44,517 nt of DNA from Chromatiaceae bacterium (GTDB lineage: Bacteria > Pseudomonadota > Gammaproteobacteria > Chromatiales > Chromatiaceae), in contig JALOTB010000017.1 in assembly GCA_025458165.1 (NCBI GenBank), positions 1-44,517 on the forward strand. The letters are read 5' to 3'. The notes beneath the pieces are model-generated. The model searched no databases, had not been told where the DNA came from, and saw nothing but the letters and a program-made list of their open reading frames with translations. The position numbers were made by a program, and so were the translations under genes. Position 1 is the first letter of the stretch; each line of letters starts with the position of its first letter. Below, piece by piece: positions 16,932 through 25,512 of the stretch.

Positions 16932-17613
16932 CATGGAGCTCCTGGTGTTCGGCCATGCCGGCGCCAAGGTGCTCGTCTTCCCCACCCGAGACGGACGTTT
17001 CCACGAATACGAAGACCTGCGTCTGGTCGATGCCCTTGGCCACAAGATCGAGGCCGGCCAGCTCCAGCTCTACTGCGTCGACAGCATCGACTGGGAGAGC
17101 TTCTACTGCTTCTGGTGCCATCCGGCCGACCGCATCCGCCGCCACATCGCCTTCGAGGAGTACATCCTGAACGAGGTGATGCCGCTCATGGCCTCCAAGA
17201 ATGGCCACCCCTGCACCATCGCGCACGGCTGCAGCCTCGGGGCCTTTCACGCCACCAATATCGCCTTCCGCCACCCGCACCTGTTCCAAAAGCTCAGCGC
17301 ATTCTCCGGCCGCTACGACCTCACTCACGAGATCGAGCACTTCCGCGACCTATTCGACGGCTACCGCGACGAGAGCATCTACTACCACTCCCCCGTTCAG
17401 TTCCTGCCCAACCTCCACTGCCCGCAACGGCTGGATGCCCTACGCCGGATGGACATCGTCTTAGTCGTCGGGCGAGAGGACCCCTTCCTCGGCAACAATC
17501 GCCGCCTCAGCCAGGTCCTCTGGGAGAAGGGGGTTTGGCACGCGTTGCACGAATGGGACGAGCGCGCCCACAGCGGGTACTACTGGCGGCGCATGGCCCC
17601 TTTGTACGTGTGA
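16885..17613 (+). CDS. Putative esterase, COG4947-like alpha/beta hydrolase
   Basis: This 242-residue protein starts MNREYHRWYSPRLNRDMELL, then VFGHAGAKVLVFPTRDGRF and YCVDSIDWESFYCF. The nucleophile elbow is AHGCSLGAFHA (Ser in G-C-S-L-G); VVGREDPFL and DERAHSGYYWR carry the likely Asp and His. This matches the COG4947 group of esterases of unknown substrate. ATG 16885 lies inside the previous gene (47-bp overlap). An alternative ATG at 16933 would avoid the overlap but would remove the conserved aromatic N-terminus, so I keep the longer form. The pair is translationally linked. Confidence 0.82.
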   Translation: MNREYHRWYSPRLNRDMELLVFGHAGAKVLVFPTRDGRFHEYEDLRLVDALGHKIEAGQLQLYCVDSIDWESFYCFWCHPADRIRRHIAFEEYILNEVMPLMASKNGHPCTIAHGCSLGAFHATNIAFRHPHLFQKLSAFSGRYDLTHEIEHFRDLFDGYRDESIYYHSPVQFLPNLHCPQRLDALRRMDIVLVVGREDPFLGNNRRLSQVLWEKGVWHALHEWDERAHSGYYWRRMAPLYV

Positions 17614-18133
17614 GCGCGGGGGCAGCCGGACTAGGCACCGGCCGCCGCACGCCCGTACCGCCCTCCGAGCCGAGCCCAGGGTCATCGCGTGGCCGGTCGC
17701 GCGATGCCCGGGCTCCACCCCGATGTCCCGCCCTTTCGGTTATGCACAGGGTTGTGACAATCCGTACGCCGCTACACCAAGGCGCGCGGCCTGTCAATAG
17801 AGTCTCACGATCAGATCAGGCTCCGCGAGTAACCTATTGAAACTATCCGCTTTAACCAAGCCGGCCATTATTCACCCAAGCTAGCGAGACCCTAATCGTG
17901 ACGGGCACTTGCAGCGCCATTTCGGCGCTCGTCCCCAAGGTTATCCACAGAAAGGGTGCACATCTTTGCGTTCCACGAACTTTGCGTCAGTTGCTCCCAG
18001 CAGCAAGAAAAAACCTGAGCAGCCGTCGCTAAGTTGCTATCGCCCAGATAGACCAGCGCGGGGCCTGGGCCGACCGGCGCTCAAGGCCAGGGGAAATCGC
18101 GTGTGCTAGGATGCGTGTCCCCGCAACCGACGA
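17614..18133. other. 520-bp gene-free region
   Basis: No ORF here looks coding. The region is less GC-rich than its surroundings from about 17730 on. It contains three DnaA-box-like sites (separate entry), a small inverted repeat at 17991-18006 and A-rich stretches near 18006. It lies between the hydrolase pair and a lipoprotein gene, both on the plus strand. Confidence 0.55.
17740..17949 (+). other. Cluster of DnaA-box-like sites
   Basis: TTATGCACA (17740-17748) and TTATCCACA (17941-17949) are perfect matches to TTATNCACA; TTATTCACC (17868-17876) has one mismatch. All face the same way and none lies in a gene. This could be a replication origin, a DnaA-titrating locus or chance. The neighbours are not the usual oriC genes (dnaA, dnaN, mnmG, rpmH). 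Confidence 0.45.
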
Positions 18134-18157
18134 TTGCAGCGAGCTCGCTTGGCCCCA

Positions 18158-19129
18158 GTGGTGACCCTGTCTCATCCGCCTTTCTCCCGCTTTCTCCCGC
18201 TCCTTGCCTTGGCCCTATTGGTCGGCTGCGCCTCGGCGCCGACCTCGCAGACTGGTCGGGAGCCGATCCCAGAGCTCGACCCATCCGCCCCGCGCGTGCT
18301 CCTCGCGGGTGCGACGCCGGAGCAGGCGCGCTCGCTCGCCATGGGCGCCGCGGCCAGCAAGGGCTGGCGGCTATCGGAATCCGCCGATACCCTCCTCGTT
18401 ATGCAGCGGCCGCTCAACCCTGCCGTAGCCGAGTCGGCGGTGCCCGGCGCCAGCCAGGGACCCAAGCCGGCCCAGGTCGAGGTACGGACGCTGTTCCTCC
18501 CCCGCGCGGACGGCACCGAGGTGGCGCTGCAGGCCGACATGCTGACGAGCGACACCAAGGGGGAGGTCCGCCACCCCTTCACCGACCGTTATCGCCCGGA
18601 GCTGGAGCGCTCGCTGGCGTCCTTGCGCCGTTCCTGGGAAGGCGCCAACTGGCGTGTCGCCGGGGCAGCCCCCCCGCTGCCGGAGCCGCCACCGCCGGCC
18701 CCGCTCGATACCGATTCCGACACCAGCGCAGAGGGGACCGCGTCGGCCACGCCCGCACAGCCGGCCGAGCAGGCGGCGATCGCCGCACCCGTCCAGCCGA
18801 TCCCCCCGCCCCAGCCACCGAGCCCAGCGCGGCCGTCCGCTGCCCCCGTCACCTCCGCCACGACTACGCGTGCGCCCGCGCCTGTCGTCGCCGCATCCCC
18901 CGACCCGGCATCCAGCAACATGCTGAAGCTGAGCACTGCACCATCGGCGACCGGCGTCTGGGCCTACTACGCGGAGCACTATGCCCGGGTTCGCGGCTGC
19001 CGCCTCGCCGGGGACGGCGCGGTGCTGCTGCGCAAGACACCGGAGTATGAGGAGCACCGGGTCTACTGCGAGGGGGGTCAGACCTTCCAGGTGCGGTGTA
19101 ACGCCGGAGTTTGCCGCGGGCTCGAATAG
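18158..19129 (+). CDS. Proline-rich lipoprotein, unrecognised
   Basis: The product has a lipoprotein signal peptide: hydrophobic FLPLLALALLVGC with the lipobox Cys about 24 residues in. The first domain (to about residue 175) has alternating hydrophobic strands with VEVRTLFLPRADGTEVALQA. Residues about 175-255 form a long Pro/Ala/Thr-rich linker. A small C-terminal domain has four Cys (RGCRLAGDG, VYCEGG, VRCNAGVCRG), likely two disulfides. This suggests an envelope protein that spans the periplasm. The start is uncertain: GTG 18158 or 18161 fits the signal peptide, TTG 18134 opens the frame; none has a clear RBS. Confidence 0.7.
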   Translation: MVTLSHPPFSRFLPLLALALLVGCASAPTSQTGREPIPELDPSAPRVLLAGATPEQARSLAMGAAASKGWRLSESADTLLVMQRPLNPAVAESAVPGASQGPKPAQVEVRTLFLPRADGTEVALQADMLTSDTKGEVRHPFTDRYRPELERSLASLRRSWEGANWRVAGAAPPLPEPPPPAPLDTDSDTSAEGTASATPAQPAEQAAIAAPVQPIPPPQPPSPARPSAAPVTSATTTRAPAPVVAASPDPASSNMLKLSTAPSATGVWAYYAEHYARVRGCRLAGDGAVLLRKTPEYEEHRVYCEGGQTFQVRCNAGVCRGLE

Positions 19130-19197
19130 CGGCGCCCGGGGTTGCAAGCCTCCACCGCGAGCGAGCTGGGCGCACGCCCCAGTGACGGCAGATCAAG

Positions 19198-19707
19198 TCA
19201 ACGGGGGGGCTCGATGACTTCGATCTTCAGGCCCGGGCCGACGACCGCCTGAGTCTGGGCGAGTGACAGCGGCGGACCGAAGCGGCAATGGGTGTAGGGG
19301 GCCAGGCAACGTAGCCAGGTGACCGGCGCCCCCGGCTGCGGCTCCAGCCACCAGGTCGTCTCCTGGAACACCAGATCCGAGCAACCGATCCCGCCGAGCA
19401 AAGCGGGCGCGCGGGTGTTGTAGTCGCGGATGAAGGCCTGAGTCACGCGCCGCACCGCGAACCGCCCCGCTTCGACCCGCTGTGGCTGCTCGGAGACGGT
19501 ACGGATCTCAAGCTCGCACCAGGGCTCGAAGCGATTGATCCCGCTCACCTGCCGGCCACCCTGAAAGGCGGTGTGCGCACGCTGGGCGGGAATCATGATC
19601 GCCTGCGGCGCGGAGACGGCGAACGGCGGGGGCCCCTCCGCCAGACCGGCGCACCCGGCGAGCATCAGAACGCCCGTGTGAAGGAGCAGGGCGCGGCGGG
19701 TCAACAC
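19198..19707 (-). CDS. Hypothetical lipoprotein
   Basis: This 169-residue protein has a lipoprotein signal peptide (MLTRRALLLHTGVLMLAGC, lipobox Cys at residue 19). The mature part holds WCELEIRTVSEQPQRVEAG, FIRDYNTRAPALLGGIGCSD, TTWWLEPQPGAPVTWLRC and a C-terminal VVGPGLKIEVIEPP strand. Cys and Trp residues are spaced as in a disulfide-stabilised beta-rich domain. I do not recognise the family. The start appears to be GTG at 19707; there is no strong RBS. It is convergent with the preceding lipoprotein gene. Confidence 0.7.
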   Translation of the reverse strand: MLTRRALLLHTGVLMLAGCAGLAEGPPPFAVSAPQAIMIPAQRAHTAFQGGRQVSGINRFEPWCELEIRTVSEQPQRVEAGRFAVRRVTQAFIRDYNTRAPALLGGIGCSDLVFQETTWWLEPQPGAPVTWLRCLAPYTHCRFGPPLSLAQTQAVVGPGLKIEVIEPPR

Positions 19708-19936
19708 GGCCGGGGCCTATGCGCCTGCTGGCCACCCCGCCCGGGGAGCGGAAGCGTTAACTCTGTCATCGGGGCTGGGGCATGGCGCAATCCCATCGGC
19801 CGGCTCCAACCAAGGATAGGCGATCCAGACGCCGAGGGAAGTGCAAGATCCCCTAGGCTCGCAGGGGGACTCCGGCCAAAGCGCCCGGGAGGCGCCGTCG
19901 CGCCGATCCGCCTCGCGTCGGCGAGCGCTGCGCTGG

Positions 19937-20824
19937 TCAGCGCACCGCCGCCAGTGGCTCGATCGCGTCCTCGTCGCAGGTCCACTCCGAGACCACGTCG
20001 TCGTCCCACCCGCCGCGCAGACGGCTGTAAACGATGGAGATGGACGCATGCTGGCCGAAGATGGTGGCAATGCGCATCTGATAGTCGGTAAACCCCTTGC
20101 TCTCGTCGGTGGTGCTCAGGTTCATCACGCCGATGGTCTCGCCACGATGGGTGAGGGGGACGCAGAGCGCGGACTGCACCTTCGCGCGCAGATCGTTGGG
20201 ATCCGTGAAACGGTCGTCCTCGCGCGCGTCCCCGCTGAGGAGCAGCGGCTCGCCGAACTGGACGACCCAGCCCGCGACACCAGTACCCACCCGCTGCCGC
20301 GCGCCGGTGAGGAGCTCGCTCTGAAACCCGACGGAGCCGACGACCTCCAGATACGCCTTGGCCGGGTCGAGCAGCATGATCGAGCCGCGGCTGCCGCCCA
20401 CCAGCTCGAGCGCGGCGCGCAGCACGACGTCAACGGTGCGGCTGTCATCGGCCTCCGAGTCGACCCGGCTGATCGCGCGGTAGAGCCCGCTGATCTCCAT
20501 CAGCCGCGCCTCGAGCTCCGCCGCCTTGCCCTGCTCCTCCTGGAGGACGTGGGACCCCTCCTCGAGCTTCTCGCCGAGCGAGACGACTTGGCGATCCTTG
20601 TTGAGGAGCTCCCCGACCAGACTCTGATGGAGCTGCCGGAGCTTGCGCTCCTTGAACAGCATGTAGAGGCAGCCAGCCAGGCAGAGCACCGCGAGGGCCG
20701 AGATTGCCGTGCCAACCGGCTGATTGTACGAAAGGAGCATCATCACCCCGAGCAGGGTCATGATCATGAGCGTCAAGTACTGCTGCAGTCCGGTTAGCTG
20801 GTGCTCAACCCTGCTGAGATCCAT
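19937..20824 (-). CDS. Membrane-anchored GAF domain protein
   Basis: The product has two N-terminal transmembrane helices (about residues 16-36 and 40-58), a coiled coil (about 60-110, rich in Leu/Glu/Gln), and a GAF domain (about 120-265). The GAF domain contains SRGSIMLLDPAKAYLEVVGSVGF, VGTGVAGWVVQFGEPLL and ALCVPLTHRGETIGVMNLS. It ends without a kinase, GGDEF or HTH domain, so it is a sensor without a visible output. GAF domains bind small ligands or cofactors; none can be assigned. ATG 20824 is preferred, with GTG 20830 as an alternative. Confidence 0.82.
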   Translation of the reverse strand: MDLSRVEHQLTGLQQYLTLMIMTLLGVMMLLSYNQPVGTAISALAVLCLAGCLYMLFKERKLRQLHQSLVGELLNKDRQVVSLGEKLEEGSHVLQEEQGKAAELEARLMEISGLYRAISRVDSEADDSRTVDVVLRAALELVGGSRGSIMLLDPAKAYLEVVGSVGFQSELLTGARQRVGTGVAGWVVQFGEPLLLSGDAREDDRFTDPNDLRAKVQSALCVPLTHRGETIGVMNLSTTDESKGFTDYQMRIATIFGQHASISIVYSRLRGGWDDDVVSEWTCDEDAIEPLAAVR

Positions 20825-20978
20825 GGTCACACCCCGATCGACGACACGCGGCTTGCGCCTTGCCCCGGATTGTTGCCGGGCCGTGGATCAAGGTCCGTGC
20901 CACTGTTCGCAGATTCGCGCGGTTGCAGCGCGTGAGCGCCGGTCCCATATCCCCCGGGAGGAATCGCGAGGTACCCCG

Positions 20979-21299
20979 ATGCGGCGATTGGACTACACCG
21001 CGGTGACGTCGAGTGGCTCGGCCTTCGACATCCGCTTTCCGCTCCACCAAGAGACCGGCTCCGCCGACGCGGTCGCGACGATGCTGACCGGCGTCCTCGC
21101 CGGCCTGAGCGAGGGACTCGGCGCCCACCAGGGCACGAGCGACGGCGACGTGCTCCAGGCCCTCGCCATGGCAATGGCGATCCGCGCGCGGATGGTGGAC
21201 GTCGCACCCGCGGTCAGCCTGCGACTGATGCACGAGCTCATCGACCAGGCCTTCGCCGCCGCCCTCGATGCGCCGGTCTACTCGGCCGCACGCGCCTGA
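20979..21299 (+). CDS. Hypothetical protein, 106 aa
   Basis: This small protein starts MRRLDYTAVTSSGSAFDIRF, followed by two helices (ADAVATMLTGVLAGLSEGL and VLQALAMAMAIRARMVDV) and a C-terminal helix (LRLMHELIDQAFAAALDA). A GAGG sequence precedes ATG 20979 by about 8 bp, better than any upstream start in the open frame. There is no signal peptide or recognised domain. It ends 19 bp before the intradiol dioxygenase and may be cotranscribed with it. Confidence 0.6.
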   Translation: MRRLDYTAVTSSGSAFDIRFPLHQETGSADAVATMLTGVLAGLSEGLGAHQGTSDGDVLQALAMAMAIRARMVDVAPAVSLRLMHELIDQAFAAALDAPVYSAARA

Positions 21300-21318
21300 C
21301 CCCGCTGGAGGTCCAGCC

Positions 21319-21966
21319 ATGCCCGCTATCCCCCGAGCCCTCGTGCGCCGGCGCCTGATCGTCGGGATCGCCTCGAGCGCGGCCCTGGCCGCGTTGCCCA
21401 AGTCGTTGCTCGCCGCGCTCCTGCCCACCCCGCGCCAGTCGCTCGGGCCCTTCTACCCGGACACGCCCCCGCTCGACCGCGACAACGACCTGGTCCAGAT
21501 CGCCGGCCGCGAGGAGCTGGCCAAGGGAGAGATCACGGACCTCAGCGGCCGCGTCGTCGACCAGGACGGCCAGCCGGTCGCAGGGGCACTGGTCGAGATC
21601 TGGCAGTGCGACGCCAACGGCCGGTACCTGCACTCGCGCGACACGCGCGCGGTGCCCCGTGACCCCAACTTCCAGGGCTATGGTCGTTACACCACCGGGG
21701 CCGATGGACGCTACCGCTTCCGCACGATCAAGCCGGTGCCCTATCCGGGGCGCGCGCCCCACATCCACTTCGCAGTGAGCGCACCCGGCCGAGAGCCTTT
21801 GGTCACGCAGATGTACGTCCGGGGGGCACCGGAGAACACGCGCGATTGGCTGCTGAACGGGGTGCCCGATCCGGCGGCGCGCGAGGCGCTGATCGTCGCC
21901 TTCCAGCCGGCCCCGGGCAACCCGCTCGCCCAGCTCAAGGCCGAGCTCGAGATCGTGCTCCCCTGA
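21319..21966 (+). CDS. Exported intradiol ring-cleavage dioxygenase-like protein
   Basis: This 215-residue protein belongs to the intradiol dioxygenase fold (protocatechuate 3,4-dioxygenase type). An N-terminal RRRLIVGIASSAALAAL segment looks like a Tat or Sec signal. The catalytic domain follows: QSLGPFYPDTPPLDRDNDL, LVEIWQCDANGRYLH (Tyr ligand), GYGRYTTGADGRYRFRT (second Tyr) and RAPHIHFAVS (two His), the expected Fe(III) Tyr2His2 set. GGAGG precedes ATG 21319. Exported members of this group are widespread and their substrates mostly unknown; a cytoplasmic aromatic pathway is unlikely given the signal and the lack of pathway genes nearby. Confidence 0.85.
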   Translation: MPAIPRALVRRRLIVGIASSAALAALPKSLLAALLPTPRQSLGPFYPDTPPLDRDNDLVQIAGREELAKGEITDLSGRVVDQDGQPVAGALVEIWQCDANGRYLHSRDTRAVPRDPNFQGYGRYTTGADGRYRFRTIKPVPYPGRAPHIHFAVSAPGREPLVTQMYVRGAPENTRDWLLNGVPDPAAREALIVAFQPAPGNPLAQLKAELEIVLP

Positions 21967-21977
21967 GCCGGCCGAGC

Positions 21978-22313
21978 TCACCAGGGACGATAGGTGAGAT
22001 TGGGGATGGCCGAGGAGTCGAAGATTTGGGGCAGGCGGCGGACCAGCTCGCCGAGCTCCGTGAGGCTCATGAAGCGCCCGTAGGAGGCGCGCGCCTCGTC
22101 GATCGGCAGCTCGACCCAGAAGCGGTCCTCCCCGGGCTCAGGGAGGATCTGCAGGACGTGATCCTCGGCATCGATGATGCCCAGGAAGTCATTGGCGGAG
22201 TGAAGACGCGCCAGGAGCTGCTCGCAGATCGCCTTGGCGCTCATCTCGATCGCGCTGGTCGAGGAGACCGACTCGCCGGATCGCTCGAAGTAGTAGAAGA
22301 CTCGGTAGTGCAT
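21978..22313 (-). CDS. Hypothetical protein, 111 aa
   Basis: This compact protein starts MHYRVFYYFERSGESVSSTS, with a central FLGIIDAEDHVLQILPE and FWVELPIDEARASYGRFM, and a C-terminal IFDSSAIPNLTYRPW. It looks like a small alpha/beta domain with no cofactor motif. I chose ATG 22313 as the start of the conserved-looking part; the frame stays open to 22430 in low-complexity sequence. The RBS is weak. It is convergent with the dioxygenase gene, with only 11 bp between the stops. Confidence 0.6.
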   Translation of the reverse strand: MHYRVFYYFERSGESVSSTSAIEMSAKAICEQLLARLHSANDFLGIIDAEDHVLQILPEPGEDRFWVELPIDEARASYGRFMSLTELGELVRRLPQIFDSSAIPNLTYRPW

Positions 22314-22608
22314 GCTCGCCGCGCCCCGGATGCGGGATGTCGGCGCGGCAGGACTGGGTCGACGTCCGCTCGGTCCGCTCGCCCCCGCCTCGGCATCTCG
22401 ATGCCGGCACGCGGCGGCCAGATTCACCAAGCGGCCCCAGGCTGGAACGCGCCCGCCTGCTTTTGTACTCGATCTTCGACGTTGACGGCAATCGGCCGCC
22501 CATTTCCGGCAAGATGCGGTCCTCGCAATCCGGCGTCGCGGCGACCCATCCGCCCTCGGCGCAGCGACCGGGGCGCACCTCCCCCCGATCGCCTCACGCG
22601 GTCTGCGC

Positions 22609-23229
22609 TCAGTACTTGACCGAGCAGCCGTAGGGTCGCGTGACCGCCTGCGGGACCTCCGCGCCGGCGGAGAGCTCGGTCATGGCGGCGCGCACATAGT
22701 TGATCGCCCCCGCCACGTCCGCGGGGTCGGTGGTGGGGCGGTCGTCGATCGCGCCCATGTAGCGCAGCCTCCCCTCGGCGTCGATGACGTACATGTGGGG
22801 CGTGGTCCGCGCATCGTAGGCGCGGCCGATGGTGCCGGCCTCGTCGATGAGTACAGCGCTCGGGGCGGCGGCGCGGCTGGCGGTAAGCTCATCGGCCTTG
22901 GCCGGCGGCACGTGCCCCTGCTTGCCCGGGGCGGACGAGATGACCGAGAGCCAGACGTAACCCTGGCCGGTCGCCTCCTTCTGCAGGGCTTGCATGTTGC
23001 CCGCGTCGTAGTGCTTGCGCACGTAGGGGCAGTCGTGATTGGTCCACTCGAGGATCACCGGCTGACCCTTGAGCTCCGCGAGCGACCAGGTCTTCCCAGT
23101 CGTGTCGACGCCGCTGAACGGCGGGGCCGGCTGACCGACCTGGGGGGCCGCGGCCAGGGTACCGGCGGCGAGGGCCGCGGCCAGGAGCAAGGCGCCGGAG
23201 AGCGCAGTGGGTCGGGCGTATCGCTTCAT
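22609..23229 (-). CDS. Periplasmic thioredoxin-like (AhpC/TSA-type) protein, single-Cys site
   Basis: This 206-residue protein has a signal peptide (to about residue 28) and a thioredoxin/peroxiredoxin-like fold: VGQPAPPFSGVDTTGKTWSL, VILEWTNHDCPYVRKHYD and TPHMYVIDAEGRLRYMGAIDD. The active-site region is CPYV, a single Cys instead of CxxC. A second Cys near the C-terminus (PYGCSVKY) could act as resolving residue. GGAGGAAG precedes ATG 23229. It lies 98 bp downstream of a DsbD/ScsB-like reductase on the same strand, its likely electron donor. Confidence 0.85.
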   Translation of the reverse strand: MKRYARPTALSGALLLAAALAAGTLAAAPQVGQPAPPFSGVDTTGKTWSLAELKGQPVILEWTNHDCPYVRKHYDAGNMQALQKEATGQGYVWLSVISSAPGKQGHVPPAKADELTASRAAAPSAVLIDEAGTIGRAYDARTTPHMYVIDAEGRLRYMGAIDDRPTTDPADVAGAINYVRAAMTELSAGAEVPQAVTRPYGCSVKY

Positions 23230-23327
23230 CTTGGGCTTCCTCCGAATGGCAACCGTGGTTGGTGTGGCAAAGGTCTGTCGTGCGCGGCCCCGCCCGACTC
23301 GGTGTCGCCGAGCGGCCGGGGCCGGGG

Positions 23328-25466
23328 TCAATCCGCGCCAGCGACGGGGTCTAGGGCCGCGAGGACGATCCCCTCGGTCAAGATCTGCGGCAGCACCTGG
23401 GGATCCCGTCCCGGTAGATAGAGGACGTAGAGCGGCACGCCGGTGCGGCCATAGCGCTCCAGATAGGCCGTGATCTCAGGGTCGCGGTTGGTCCAGTCGC
23501 CCTTGAGATAGAGCAGCTCGTGCGCCGAGAATTCCCCGGCGATACGCGGCGAGCTGAGCGCCACGCGCTCGTTGACCAGGCAGGTGATGCACCAGGCCGC
23601 GGTCATATTGACCAGCACCGGTCGGCGCGCCGCGCGGGCATCGGCCAGACGCTCCCCCGAAAACGGCTCAGCGACCGGCGCATCAGCTGGTTGTGCCCGC
23701 GCGACCGCCGGCGCCTCCTGCATCTCGTCCAAACGGATGCCAAGGACAAGCCCGGCGACCAAGGCCGCGACGGCGGCACCGGTGCCAAGCATCCGACGCC
23801 ACCCGGATGCACCGAGCGTCCGTTCCCGCGCCCAGAGCCCGAGGGCTAGCAGGACGGCCCCGGCGAGCACCGCGGCGACGCCATCCGGACCCACCTGCAC
23901 CGCGAGCACCCACACCAGCCAGACCGCCGTCGCGAACAGCGGAAAGGCCAGAAACTGCTTGAGCGTCTCCATCCAAGACCCTGGTCTTGGGAGGAATCTC
24001 GCAGCAGCCGGGACCAGGGCCAGGAGCAGGAAGGGCAGCGCCAGACCGAACCCCAGGGTGAGCATCACCGCCAGCGCCCAGTACCAGGGCAGCGTCAGCC
24101 CGTAGCCGAGGGCCGCCCCCATGAAGGGCGCGGTGCAGGGCGCGGCGACCAGCGCCGCCAGGCCACCCGTGACGAAGGCGCCCGGGGCCCCGCTGCTCGG
24201 TCCGGCCGCGCCCAGCCCCATCAGCCGGGCGCCGAGCGTGACCGCCCCTGCCAGGCTGAGCCCGAGGATGAAGAACAGATAGGCCATGAGCGCGACGAAC
24301 GGCGGGTACTGGAGCTGGTAGCCCCAGCCGACCGCGCCCCCGCCCGCGCGCAGCGCGAGCAACAGCCCCGCGACCAGTGCGAAGAAGGCCAGCACCCCGC
24401 CGGTGTAAGCGAGTCCCTGCATGAGCCGCTCGCGCCGCTCGGCCCGGCCATGACCGGTCAGGTGCAGGACCTTCATGGCCAAGACCGGGAAGACACAGGG
24501 CATGAGGTTGAGGGTCAGGCCCCCGATGAGTGCGAAGAGCAGGGCGAGGGGCAGCCCGAGGCCCGACTCGGCCGGCACCGCGCCCGTCGCCGGCAGCGGC
24601 GCCGGGACCGGGTCGAGGTAATAGGCGGAACGCCCATCGCCCGCCCGGACCGCGAGCACACCCGCGGCCGAAGCCGTGGCCGCCATCGGCCCAGGGGTGA
24701 GCGTCGCCACCCAGTCCGCGCCGTCGAGCCGCCAGTCCTGCGCCGCGGCGTGATCGATCAGTCCCCATTCGGCGGCGAAGAACCAAGGGGAGCCCGCACC
24801 GGGCGGCAGCGCCGTTACCGGGACGCTCAGCCCGAGCGAGTCCGGAACGCGCTCCAACCTGGCCGCGCCCCGCAAGGGGCGCGGAAGGCCCTCCCGTGCC
24901 GTCTCGAAGAGATCGGCCACCGCCAGATCGGCGGGACCCGCGTGCTCGGCAGTGGGCAGGGTCAGGGCGAGGCGGGCCCCCTCCGGGATGCAGATGTCCT
25001 CGCACACCAGCCAGGAGGCATCGGCGGTCAAGGCGACCGGCTCGCCGGCCGGCCAGTCGGCCGGGAGCTCCAGTCTGATCAGGTGGACCGCCTGACCCGT
25101 ATAGCCGTAATTGGCCAGCGGCCCAACCCGGATCAGCTCGGGGTGGGGAAAGCGCAGCGGGCCGGCGTGCACCCCCTCGGGCAAGGTCCAGTCGATTCGC
25201 GGGGGCTCACCCGAGTCCCCGGGGTTCTCCCAGTAGGTGTGCCACCCGCGGCGAATGTCGAGGACCAGGGCGAGGTCCACCGAGCCCCCCGGTGCGACGG
25301 CCTTGCGCTCGACCAAGAGGCGCGCGGTGACATTCTCGGTGGCGACGGGATTCGCCAGCGCCGGCGCGGACCATGCGACACACGCCAGTGTCATGAGCGC
25401 CGCCCAGAGCGCCAGTCGGGGCAGCGCGAAGGACCAAGCCCCGGCCATGCGAAGTCGCGGATTCAT
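23328..25466 (-). CDS. DsbD/ScsB-like protein-disulfide reductase
   Basis: This 712-residue inner membrane protein would carry electrons from cytoplasmic thioredoxin to periplasmic thiol proteins. A signal peptide is followed by a DsbC-like N-terminal domain (about 40-270) with WLVCEDICIPEGA, whose CxxxC is typical of ScsB-type proteins. The DsbD transmembrane core (about 300-580) has NLMPCVFPVLAMKVL and LVAAPCTAPFMG, the two membrane Cys. The C-terminal thioredoxin domain has AAWCITCLVNE (CxxC). The order and length fit ScsB/DsbD-like proteins. The partner downstream is a single-Cys thioredoxin-like protein. Confidence 0.92.
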   Translation of the reverse strand: MNPRLRMAGAWSFALPRLALWAALMTLACVAWSAPALANPVATENVTARLLVERKAVAPGGSVDLALVLDIRRGWHTYWENPGDSGEPPRIDWTLPEGVHAGPLRFPHPELIRVGPLANYGYTGQAVHLIRLELPADWPAGEPVALTADASWLVCEDICIPEGARLALTLPTAEHAGPADLAVADLFETAREGLPRPLRGAARLERVPDSLGLSVPVTALPPGAGSPWFFAAEWGLIDHAAAQDWRLDGADWVATLTPGPMAATASAAGVLAVRAGDGRSAYYLDPVPAPLPATGAVPAESGLGLPLALLFALIGGLTLNLMPCVFPVLAMKVLHLTGHGRAERRERLMQGLAYTGGVLAFFALVAGLLLALRAGGGAVGWGYQLQYPPFVALMAYLFFILGLSLAGAVTLGARLMGLGAAGPSSGAPGAFVTGGLAALVAAPCTAPFMGAALGYGLTLPWYWALAVMLTLGFGLALPFLLLALVPAAARFLPRPGSWMETLKQFLAFPLFATAVWLVWVLAVQVGPDGVAAVLAGAVLLALGLWARERTLGASGWRRMLGTGAAVAALVAGLVLGIRLDEMQEAPAVARAQPADAPVAEPFSGERLADARAARRPVLVNMTAAWCITCLVNERVALSSPRIAGEFSAHELLYLKGDWTNRDPEITAYLERYGRTGVPLYVLYLPGRDPQVLPQILTEGIVLAALDPVAGAD

Positions 25467-25512
25467 CCGGACAGGTCCATGCCTTTCCCCGCGGCCAGCC
25501 GCCCGCCGGACG

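Noticed and set aside
17614..18133. Calling this the chromosomal oriC
   Set aside because: Only three DnaA-like sites and none of the standard origin neighbours; reported as a cluster of sites instead.
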